Of a DNA stretch of 64,000 nt, positions 51,498 through 57,996 are shown one piece after another. The notes below the pieces were generated by a model. It searched no databases and was not told the DNA's origin. It was given only the letters and a program-made list of their open reading frames with translations. Within the stretch, counting starts at the first letter, position 1, and each line of letters starts with the position of its first letter. A program made the translations under genes and the position numbers. Source of the DNA: Microbacterium yannicii (GTDB lineage Bacteria; Actinomycetota; Actinomycetes; Actinomycetales; Microbacteriaceae); the NCBI RefSeq assembly GCF_024055635.1, contig NZ_JAMXMB010000027.1, positions 124,001 through 188,000 on the forward strand, given 5' to 3'.

Positions 51498-52220
51498 ATG
51501 GCAACCGAGCACGACAGCGTCGCGGCATCCATCGAGCTGCTGTGGCAGGAACCCGTGATCGGAAAGCGCGGGCCCCGGCCGAAGTTCACGATCGAAGGGA
51601 TCGTGGCGGCCGCGACGGCGATCGCGGACGAGGACGGACTCGACGCGGTCACGATGCAGCGCGTCGCCGAGCGGCTGGGCACCGCCAAGATGGCGCTGTA
51701 CCGGTACGTTCCAGGGCGCGCCGAACTGGACGCGGTCCTCCTCGACCGCGCTCTCGGCGGGCCGCCCGCATCACCGGAAGGCGACTGGCGGTCGGCGCTG
51801 GCGGCGTGGACGCTCGCGCTGCACGAGCGCTCGCTCGAACACCCGTGGTCGGTCACCCTGGCCCAGCGTCCCCACGTACCCGGCCCGGGAGAGCTCGCGT
51901 GGTACGAGTCGGGGCTGAGAGCGATGGGCGATCTTCCGCTCAGCGGCGGTGAACAGCTCGATGTGCTCGCGCTCCTGGCGGGCCATGCGCAGTCGATGGT
52001 CCGCCAGCGGGCCGGCGGACCGCACCCCGAGCTCGATCTGGCCGACCGGCTGGGGCCGGTGCTCGCGGCGCGATCCGCCGACTATCCGCGCACGTCGGCC
52101 GCCTTCGCCGATGCGGCGCGCGGTGGCGGCCGCGACGCCGCGCTGCACTTCGGCATCGACAGGCTGCTCGCCGGGGTGGCCGCGCTCATCGCCGAGCGCA
52201 CGGATCGCGCCCGCGCCTGA
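51498..52220 (+). CDS. TetR/AcrR-family regulator (TetR_C-type)
   Basis: 240 residues: HTH GPRPKFTIEGIVAAATAIADEDGLDAVTMQRVAERLGTAKMALYRYVPGRAEL near 25-80; the rest is a helical ligand domain. A long N-terminal lead (MATEHDSVAASIELLWQEPVIGKR) is typical of TetR proteins related to classic TetR. GGGAAGGGG precedes ATG 51498. Likely represses the divergent monooxygenase. Confidence 0.9.
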   Translation: MATEHDSVAASIELLWQEPVIGKRGPRPKFTIEGIVAAATAIADEDGLDAVTMQRVAERLGTAKMALYRYVPGRAELDAVLLDRALGGPPASPEGDWRSALAAWTLALHERSLEHPWSVTLAQRPHVPGPGELAWYESGLRAMGDLPLSGGEQLDVLALLAGHAQSMVRQRAGGPHPELDLADRLGPVLAARSADYPRTSAAFADAARGGGRDAALHFGIDRLLAGVAALIAERTDRARA

Positions 52221-52239
52221 CCTATCGGCCCCGCGCCTC

Positions 52240-52376
52240 AGGTGTCACGACACGCGGCATCGCACACCGCGAACCCGCAAGACGTGACCCGCGAATCCCC
52301 CATCGGTCCCATCAAGTGTCACGACACGCGGCATCACACCCCGCGATACCGCACAACACGGCACGCGAACGCCTGA
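52240..52376. repeat. Direct repeat pair between convergent genes
   Basis: GTGTCACGACACGCGGCAT occurs at 52242-52260 and again at 52317-52335, 75 bp apart. Similarity continues imperfectly for about 35 more bases (CACnCCGCGA...CCGCA...CGCGAA). The first 12 bases form the inverted repeat GTGTC-AC-GACAC. No gene is present. Confidence 0.7.
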
Positions 52377-52387
52377 GGAGACGTGGG

Positions 52388-53149
52388 TCAGTCGCCGCGG
52401 AACTCCGGCTTGCGCTTCTGCTGGAACGCCGCGAAGCCCTCGCGGTAGTCGGCGGTGGTGCGCAGCGCCTCCTGTCCGCGCGCCTCCTGGGCGACGGCAT
52501 CCCACAGCTTCTCGTCGCGCAGGTGGGCGATGAGACGCTTCGATGCGAGGAACGCGGCGGTGGGACCGGATGCCGCGACCGCCGCCCGCTGCAGCGCGAA
52601 GTCGAACACCTCCTGCACCGGCATGGCGCGGCTGAACAGTCCGGCCGCGACCGCCTCGGTGCCGCTCAGCAGGTCGCCGGTGTAGATGAGGTCGAGCGCC
52701 CGATGAGCACCCAGGCGCTCGTAGAGCAGGGCGTGACCGCCCGAGTCGAGCATCGCGCCGAGGCTCGCGAACGGCGAGCCGATCTTGGCGTCGTCGGCGA
52801 CGTAGACGACGTCGGTCGCGATGGCCAGGCCCAGGCCGACGCCCAGGCACGCCCCGTGCACGGCCGCGAACGTCGGCGCCGGGAACGCGGCGATCCTGCG
52901 CATGAGGGTCTCCACCCCGGCGAGGTACTGCGGCACGTCGTCGGTCTCGGGATCCACGCCCGCGATGTCGCGCCCCGCGCAGAACGCCCGTCCCTCTGCC
53001 CGCAGCAGCAGCGCCCGCACGCCGGACTCCTCGGCACTGCGGTAGGCGGCATCCATCTCTCCCAGCGCGCGCAGTGAGAGGGCGTTGAGCTTCTCGGGGG
53101 CGTTCAGCACGACCTCGGCAACTTCGCCCGTGATGGACAGCTCGATCAT
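52388..53149 (-). CDS. Enoyl-CoA hydratase/isomerase family protein (PaaG-like)
   Basis: 253 residues, crotonase fold. The oxyanion-hole motifs are AFCAGRDIAGV near 60 and AAVHGACLGVGLGLAIATDVVY near 95-115. Where PaaG carries its isomerase Asp, this protein reads LGAMLDSGGHALL, keeping Asp-x-Gly-Gly, whereas hydratases have Glu pairs. This favours the 1,2-epoxyphenylacetyl-CoA isomerase role. It is the last gene of the paa operon, 23 bp after paaE. GAGGATCGCG precedes ATG 53149. Confidence 0.82.
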   Translation of the reverse strand: MIELSITGEVAEVVLNAPEKLNALSLRALGEMDAAYRSAEESGVRALLLRAEGRAFCAGRDIAGVDPETDDVPQYLAGVETLMRRIAAFPAPTFAAVHGACLGVGLGLAIATDVVYVADDAKIGSPFASLGAMLDSGGHALLYERLGAHRALDLIYTGDLLSGTEAVAAGLFSRAMPVQEVFDFALQRAAVAASGPTAAFLASKRLIAHLRDEKLWDAVAQEARGQEALRTTADYREGFAAFQQKRKPEFRGD

Positions 53150-53172
53150 CGCGATCCTCCTCGTCGGAATGG

Positions 53173-54540
53173 CTAGACGTCGTAGTCGACGACGACGCTG
53201 TCGGTCGTCGGGTGGGACTGGCAGGTGAGCACGTAGCCGCGCTCGAGCTCGTCGGGCTCGAGCGCGTAGTTCTCGGTCATCGTCACCGAGCCCTGCACGA
53301 GCCGGGCGCGGCACGTGCCGCAGACTCCACCGGCGCAGGCGAAGGGAACGTCGGGCCGCACGCGCAGGGCCGCATTGAGGATGGACTCATGCGCGGCGAC
53401 CGGGCTGTCGACCGCCTGCGACTGCCCATCGAGGGTGAACTCGATACGGCGCACGGGCTCGTCGCGCGCGACGACGACCGGCCGCCCCGCCGGAGGCTCG
53501 GCCCGCTCGCCCTCGCCGGTGGTGAACAGCTCGTACCGCACGTGCGCGGGATCCACTCCGATGTCGGCGAGGGTGTCGCGACAGAGCTGCACCAGCTCGA
53601 ACGGCCCGCACAGGAACCACTCGTCGACGGTGTCGGGGAGGACGAGCTCGTCGAGGATGCGCCGCAGCCGCGGCTCGTCGATGCGGCCCGACAGCAGCGG
53701 CGCGGTGCGCTGCTCGCGCGAGAGCACATGGTGGAGGGCCAGCCGCGTCGGGTAGCGGTCCTTGAGGTCGGAGAGCTCGTCCAGGAACATCACGTCGAGG
53801 CTCGAACGGTTCGTGTAGACGAGGGTGAACCGCGACGTGCCGGACCGTGCGAGCACGGTGGCGGCGAGCGCCATGAGCGGCGTGATGCCCGACCCCGCCG
53901 CGATGCCGGCGACGTGCGCGCCGTCGAGATCGGCGAGTTTCGACGTGAAGGTGCCCTGCGGGCTCATCACGTCGATGCGGTCGCCGGCGTGGAGCTCCGT
54001 CTGCGCCCACGTCGAGAACCGGCCGCCCTGGTCCCGTTTGATCGCCACGCTGATCGTGCGCGGACCGTCGCCGCCGCCTCCCGCGTCCTCGGCGCGGCAG
54101 AGCGAGTACGAGCGTCGAAGCTCGTGCCCGTCGAGCACCGTGCGCAGCGCGACGTGCTGACCCGCGAGATAGTCGAACTCACCGCGGACCTCTTCGGGAA
54201 TCGCGAAGGTGACCTCGACCGCGGCGTCGGTGAGCGGCCTCACCGCGGCGACCCGCAAGGTGTGGAAGCGCGCCCGGTGCCGACCGTCGCGCGGCCCTCC
54301 CACGGCCGTGGTGAGCAGCGTCTCGGCGATGCGCCGATTCTCCTGATCCGGCATTCCCGGTCCCTGAGCCGGCACTCCCGGTCCCTGAGCCGGCACTCCC
54401 GGTCCCTGCCCCGACATTCCCGGTCCCTGAGCCGGCACTCCCGGTCCCTGAGCCGGCACTCCCGGTCCCTGAGCCGGCACTCGCGTTCCCTGAGCCGGCA
54501 CTCCCGGTCCCTGAGCCTGTCGAAGGGCGTCGCGCTCCAT
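53173..54540 (-). CDS. paaE: Phenylacetyl-CoA epoxidase reductase subunit with repeat-encoded N-terminus
   Basis: 455 residues, about 75-100 longer than usual. It passes electrons from NADPH to the PaaAC di-iron centre. The FAD-binding RSYSLCR lies near 150, the NAD region AAGSGITPLMALAATV near 205 and a C-terminal plant-type 2Fe-2S site CAGGVCGTC...LTCQSHP near 405-445. Residues 6-70 are low-complexity: RQAQGP, then eight heptads of the GVPAQGP type, encoded by a 21-bp array at 54338-54527; the normal domain starts near RFHTLRVAAV. ATG 54540 overlaps the paaD stop (TGATG), so the extension is within the translated frame. Fifth gene of paaABCDE. Confidence 0.92.
   Translation of the reverse strand: MERDALRQAQGPGVPAQGTRVPAQGPGVPAQGPGVPAQGPGMSGQGPGVPAQGPGVPAQGPGMPDQENRRIAETLLTTAVGGPRDGRHRARFHTLRVAAVRPLTDAAVEVTFAIPEEVRGEFDYLAGQHVALRTVLDGHELRRSYSLCRAEDAGGGGDGPRTISVAIKRDQGGRFSTWAQTELHAGDRIDVMSPQGTFTSKLADLDGAHVAGIAAGSGITPLMALAATVLARSGTSRFTLVYTNRSSLDVMFLDELSDLKDRYPTRLALHHVLSREQRTAPLLSGRIDEPRLRRILDELVLPDTVDEWFLCGPFELVQLCRDTLADIGVDPAHVRYELFTTGEGERAEPPAGRPVVVARDEPVRRIEFTLDGQSQAVDSPVAAHESILNAALRVRPDVPFACAGGVCGTCRARLVQGSVTMTENYALEPDELERGYVLTCQSHPTTDSVVVDYDV
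54338..54527 (-). repeat. 21-bp tandem array at the start of paaE
   Basis: Seven units of GGTCCCTGAGCCGGCACTCCC type (54359, 54380, 54401, 54422, 54443, 54464, 54485) follow one diverged unit at 54338. The array ends in the full 20-mer GGTCCCTGAGCCTGTCGAAG (54506-54525), 13 bp from the paaE start codon. Units are multiples of three and encode GVPAQGP on the gene strand. Confidence 0.92.
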
Positions 54541-55130
54541 CAGTGCACCTTGAAATGGTCGAAGGGCTCGAGGCAGGCGCGGCACTCGTACAGCGCCTTG
54601 CACGACGTGGAGCCGAATCGGGCCAGCTCGCGCGTGTCGAGCGAGCCGCACCGCGGGCACCGCACCGACAGCGCCAGGCGGATCGGGCCGGCGGCACCGG
54701 CGCGCCCGGTCGGCGGGGCGATGCCGTAGTCGACGAGCTTGCGCTTGCCGGCATCCGTCATCCAGTCCGTCGTCCAGGCGGGGGCGAGCACGAGCCGCAC
54801 GTCGACGTCGTCGAAGCCGGCCGCGGTGAGAGCGAGCACGACGTCGTCGCGGATCGCATCCATCGCCGGGCACCCGGAATACGTCGGCGTGATCGTCACG
54901 GTGGCGCGTGCGCCGCCGGAGCCGTCCCCCTCCACCCGGACGTCGCGCAGCACCCCGAGATCCTCGATGGTGAGCACGGGGATCTCCGGATCCGGAACGG
55001 ATGCCGCGGCCCGCCACGCCCGTGCGGCATCGGAGGTGCCCACCGTTTGCTGATCCGCCCCCACCGGTTGCTGATCCGCCCGCACCGGTGGCTGATCCGC
55101 CCGCACCGGTGGCTGAGCCTGTCGAAGCAT
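54540..55130 (-). CDS. paaD: Phenylacetyl-CoA epoxidase assembly subunit with repeat-encoded N-terminus
   Basis: 196 residues against about 165 usual. PaaD is a DUF59/MIP18-like iron-sulfur maturation factor. Core: VPDPEIPVLTIEDLGVLRDV near 46, TPTYSGCPAMDAIRDDV near 85, WTTDWMTDAGKRKL near 120, and a C-terminal zinc-ribbon CPRCGS...CKALYECRACLEPFDHFK. The first 32 residues read LRQAQPP then PVRADQ-type heptads, from three 21-bp units ending in the 20-mer arm (55045-55127). ATG 55130 overlaps the paaC stop (TGATG) and the stop overlaps paaE, which fixes both ends. Confidence 0.93.
   Translation of the reverse strand: MLRQAQPPVRADQPPVRADQQPVGADQQTVGTSDAARAWRAAASVPDPEIPVLTIEDLGVLRDVRVEGDGSGGARATVTITPTYSGCPAMDAIRDDVVLALTAAGFDDVDVRLVLAPAWTTDWMTDAGKRKLVDYGIAPPTGRAGAAGPIRLALSVRCPRCGSLDTRELARFGSTSCKALYECRACLEPFDHFKVH
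55045..55127 (-). repeat. 21-bp tandem array at the start of paaD
   Basis: Units 55045-55065, 55066-55086 and 55087-55107 (type GGTGGCTGATCCGCCCGCACC) are closed by GGTGGCTGAGCCTGTCGAAG at 55108-55127, immediately next to the paaD start codon (55128-55130). Confidence 0.9.
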
Positions 55131-56173
55131 CACCACGTCGCCCCCGGATGCTGCCGTGCGAGCACCTGCATTTCCGCGAGCAGGAAGCCCAGCGTCGGGA
55201 AATGGGCTCCGCGGCGACCGCCGGCCGACGACTCGGGCCCCGTCGGGAGCTCCAGCTCGGCCTCCGCGAACACCGCGGCGATGACGGCGTCGAACGCCGG
55301 CTGCAGTGTCGACGGCCGCACGGCGACGTCGTCCAGCCGGTCGATGAGCGGCTCGTCGCGGAAGAGCTCGCCGACGTACGGCCAGACATCGCCCACCGCG
55401 CGGATCATGCGACGGCGCGACTCGTCGGTGCCGCCGGCGAGCCGCAGCGTCCACTGCACAGCATGGTCGCGGTGGTACTCGACCTCCTTGACCGCCTTGG
55501 CCGCGATCGCGGCGAGCGTCGCGTCGGACGAGCCCTGCAGTGCCGTGTACAGCTCGAAGAGGTAGACGGATGCCGCCAGCTGACGCGCGATCGTCTGCGC
55601 GAAGTCACCGTTGGGCTGCTGGAAGACCCAGGCGCAGCGGAACTCGGGCTCGTCGCGCCAGTAGGCGAGGTCGTCTTCCGTGCGATCGTCGTACGTTCCG
55701 GCGTAGCGCAGGAACGAGCGCGCGTGCCCGAGCAGGTCGAGCGCGATGTTGGCGAGCGCGACGTCCTCCTCGAGTTCGGGGGCGCGCGCGATCCACGCCC
55801 CGAGCTGCTGGGAGAGGATCAGCGCGTCGTCGCCCAGCCACAGCGCGTACTCCGCGACGTCTGCCGTCGCTGCGCGGCCCTCGCCGCCGGCGAGCTCGGC
55901 CGACAGCTCGACGCGCTCGACGGTGACCTCGCCGTGCGGGTCGGGCGACGTTTCGTCTCCCTCGTTCCTCGGTCGCTCAACGACCGGGACCTGGGCGACG
56001 ACCGGGACCGGGGCGGCGGCCGGGACCTGAGCGGCGGCCGGGACCTGAGCGGCGGCCGGGACCTGAGCGGCGACCGGGACCTGGGCGACGACCGGTCCCT
56101 GGGCGGCGACCTGGACCGGGGCTGCGACCGGGACCTGGGCGACGACCGGTCCCTGAGCTTGTCGAAGGGTCAC
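55130..56173 (-). CDS. paaC: Phenylacetyl-CoA epoxidase structural subunit with repeat-encoded N-terminus
   Basis: 347 residues against about 250 in E. coli. PaaC is the ferritin-like partner of the catalytic PaaA. The true family domain begins near residue 95 (VAEYALWLGDDALILSQQLGAWIARAPELEEDVALANIALDLLGHAR) and continues through EVEYHRDHAVQWTLRLAGGT. The first 75 residues are VTLRQAQGP, nine hexads of the VVAQVP/VAAQVP type, then VERPRNEGDET, translated from an 18-bp array. GTG 56173 overlaps the paaB stop (GTGA). An internal start nearer the domain cannot be excluded, for example the GTG in GEVTVERVELSAE. Confidence 0.9.
   Translation of the reverse strand: MTLRQAQGPVVAQVPVAAPVQVAAQGPVVAQVPVAAQVPAAAQVPAAAQVPAAAPVPVVAQVPVVERPRNEGDETSPDPHGEVTVERVELSAELAGGEGRAATADVAEYALWLGDDALILSQQLGAWIARAPELEEDVALANIALDLLGHARSFLRYAGTYDDRTEDDLAYWRDEPEFRCAWVFQQPNGDFAQTIARQLAASVYLFELYTALQGSSDATLAAIAAKAVKEVEYHRDHAVQWTLRLAGGTDESRRRMIRAVGDVWPYVGELFRDEPLIDRLDDVAVRPSTLQPAFDAVIAAVFAEAELELPTGPESSAGGRRGAHFPTLGFLLAEMQVLARQHPGATW
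55949..56167 (-). repeat. 18-bp tandem array at the start of paaC
   Basis: Nine 18-bp units (55986 to 56147, type GGGACCTGAGCGGCGGCC) end in GGTCCCTGAGCTTGTCGAAG (56148-56167), 3 bp from the GTG of paaC. At the far end, 55949-55985 carries CGTTTCGTCTCCCTCGTTCC then TCGGTCGCTCAACGACCGG, matching the inverted element at 46972-47014. Confidence 0.92.
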
Positions 56174-56475
56174 AGGTGCGGCACCCCCTCGGACGCCGTG
56201 TAGTACGTGGCGTGTCGGTAGTTCTTGCCGGCGGGACTCTCGAAGAACGCGCCCTTCGAGTCGGGATCGCTCGTCGTGATCGCGTCGGCCGGCACGACCC
56301 AGATCGACGTGCCCTCGCTCCGGCGCGTGTAGACGTCGCGGGCGTTGCGCAGCGCGAAGTCGGCGTCGGGCGCGTGCAGCGAGCCCGCGTGCACATGGCT
56401 GAGGCCGCGGCCGGCGCGGACGAATACCTCCCACAGCGGCCAGGTCTCGCGCGGCGAGGCTCCTGAGGTGGTCAT
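56170..56475 (-). CDS. paaB: Phenylacetyl-CoA epoxidase subunit PaaB
   Basis: 101 residues, normal length. PaaB bridges PaaAC units. Family sequence: [41 protein letters not shown] near 12-50 and [34 protein letters not shown] to the end. ATG 56475 overlaps the paaA stop (ATGA) and its stop overlaps paaC (GTGA). It is the only one of the five without a repeat-derived segment. Confidence 0.95.
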   Translation of the reverse strand: MTTSGASPRETWPLWEVFVRAGRGLSHVHAGSLHAPDADFALRNARDVYTRRSEGTSIWVVPADAITTSDPDSKGAFFESPAGKNYRHATYYTASEGVPHL

Positions 56476-57461
56476 GCTGCTCCCTTCGACAAGCTCAGGG
56501 ACCGGGGACCGGTCTCGCGGAGCTGCTGCTTCCGGGCGTACTCCGCGGCCGCCTCGCGCACCCAGGCGCCGTCTTCGTGCGCGGTGCGCCGGTTGCGGGT
56601 GCGCTCGGCGTTCATGGCGCCGCGGCCGGCGATGACCTCCTGCAGCTCGGTCCAGTCGATCTCGCTGGTGTGCCAGCGCTGCGCCTCTTCGTCCCAGCGC
56701 AGCTCGGGGTCGGGAAGCGTCACACCCAGCACCTCCGCCTGGGGCACCAGCATCCCGATGAAGCGCTGGCGCAGGTCGTCGTTCGAGAAGCGCTTGATGT
56801 TCCATGCCATCGACTGCGCCGAGTTGGGCGACGCCTCATCCGGGGGGCCGAACATCATGAGCGAGGGCCAGTACCAGCGGTCCACGGCGTCCTGCGCCAT
56901 CTCGCGCTGCGCCGCGCTGCCCTGCATGAGGGTCAGCAGGATCTCGAACCCCTGCCGCTGGTGGAACGACTCCTCCTTGCAGATGCGCACCATCGCGCGT
57001 CCGTACGGACCGTACGAGGCACGGCAGAGCGGCACCTGGTTGCAGATCGCGGCGCCGTCGACGAGCCAGCCGATCGCCCCCATGTCAGCCCACGTCGGCG
57101 TCGGGTAGTTGAAGATCGAGGAGTACTTCGCACGCCCCTCGATGAGCTGCTCGGTCATCTCGTCGCGCGTGATGCCGAGCGTCTGCGCGGCGGAGTACAG
57201 GTACAGCCCGTGACCGGCTTCGTCCTGCACCTTGGCCATCAGGATCGCCTTGCGCTTGAGGCTCGGTGCCCGGCTGATCCAGTTGCCCTCGGGCTGCATG
57301 CCGATGATCTCGGAGTGCGCGTGCTGCGAGATCTGCCGGATCAGCGTCTTGCGGTAGGCCGCCGGCATCCAGTCGCGCGGCTCGATGCGCGAGTCGGCCT
57401 CGATGATCGCGTCGAAGGCCGCCTGCTCGGCCGCCTCGTCGATCAGCACATCGGTCGTCAT
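56472..57461 (-). CDS. paaA: Phenylacetyl-CoA epoxidase catalytic subunit
   Basis: 329 residues; carries the di-iron site that epoxidises phenylacetyl-CoA. Ligand motifs are [13 protein letters not shown] near 91 and [13 protein letters not shown] near 165; [21 protein letters not shown] and [19 protein letters not shown] are family signatures. The C-terminus ends [14 protein letters not shown], where [10 protein letters not shown] is translated from a single copy of the 20-mer (56484-56503). ATG 57461 or 57464 follows GGAG. A candidate PaaR-type operator lies at 57494-57509, 33 bp upstream. Confidence 0.95.
   Translation of the reverse strand: MTTDVLIDEAAEQAAFDAIIEADSRIEPRDWMPAAYRKTLIRQISQHAHSEIIGMQPEGNWISRAPSLKRKAILMAKVQDEAGHGLYLYSAAQTLGITRDEMTEQLIEGRAKYSSIFNYPTPTWADMGAIGWLVDGAAICNQVPLCRASYGPYGRAMVRICKEESFHQRQGFEILLTLMQGSAAQREMAQDAVDRWYWPSLMMFGPPDEASPNSAQSMAWNIKRFSNDDLRQRFIGMLVPQAEVLGVTLPDPELRWDEEAQRWHTSEIDWTELQEVIAGRGAMNAERTRNRRTAHEDGAWVREAAAEYARKQQLRETGPRSLSLSKGAA
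56484..56503 (-). repeat. Single 20-mer element at the paaA/paaB junction
   Basis: On the gene strand it reads GGTCCCTGAGCTTGTCGAAG and encodes the last residues of PaaA (SLSLSKG). It is in the opposite orientation, relative to transcription, to the copies that open paaC, paaD and paaE. Confidence 0.9.
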
Positions 57462-57493
57462 CATCGACTCCGTTCCGGCTCGTGGGATTACAG

Positions 57494-57509
57494 ACCGTTC
57501 GTTCAGTAA
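57494..57509 (-). promoter_or_regulatory. Candidate PaaR-type operator before paaA
   Basis: ACCGTTCGTTCAGTAA matches AACGATCGTTCAGTAA at 61001-61016 in 14 of 16 positions. It sits between paaI and paaA, suggesting paaABCDE has its own repressed promoter. Confidence 0.65.
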
Positions 57510-57540
57510 GTCTAGATCACGACGGATGCCGCGGCCACCG

Positions 57541-57996
57541 TCAGCCGGTGGCACCGGGCTCGGCGCGTCGCGTGGTGAAGGAGCGCCCGCGGAATTCCGC
57601 CACGACGTCGCCCGTCTCGTCGGTCACCGTCACGTCGTACAGCCCGCTGCGCCTGGCGAGCGCCCGGCGGCGCGCGTGGGCGGTCAGCGTCTGCCCGGCG
57701 CGCGTCGCCTTGAGGAACGAGATGTCGGCGCCGGCCGCGACGGTGATCTCGGCATCCGCTTCCCCTTCTGCTGTCGAGAGGGCGTTGCACGCCATGGCGA
57801 ACGCGGTGTCGGCGAGCGCGAACACCATTCCGCCGTGCGTGATCGCGAAGCCGTTCGTCATGTCGTCGCGCACGCGCATCGACACGACGGCTTCGCCCGG
57901 CTCGTCGCGCTCAACGACCATGCCGAGCGCCGCCGACGCGCGGTCGAGCCGCAGCATGCGGCGCTGCCCGGCGAAGTGGTCCGCGGGATCGCTCAC
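57541..57996 (-). CDS. paaI: Hydroxyphenylacetyl-CoA thioesterase
   Basis: 151 residues, hotdog fold. [26 protein letters not shown] near 49-75 holds the PaaI catalytic Asp and the HGG motif; [16 protein letters not shown] near 95 follows. PaaI hydrolyses dead-end CoA esters to free CoA when ring epoxidation stalls. GTG 57996 overlaps the paaZ stop (GTGA). Confidence 0.92.
   Translation of the reverse strand: MSDPADHFAGQRRMLRLDRASAALGMVVERDEPGEAVVSMRVRDDMTNGFAITHGGMVFALADTAFAMACNALSTAEGEADAEITVAAGADISFLKATRAGQTLTAHARRRALARRSGLYDVTVTDETGDVVAEFRGRSFTTRRAEPGATG

Noticed and set aside
54338..54527. CRISPR-like regular repeats
   Set aside because: Units are directly abutting without unique spacers, are in frame within a gene, and no cas genes are present.
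53173..55389. 738-codon version of PaaE
   Set aside because: The extra upstream part is antisense-like or out-of-frame reading across paaD and paaC; the ATG at 54540 overlapping the paaD stop is the natural start.
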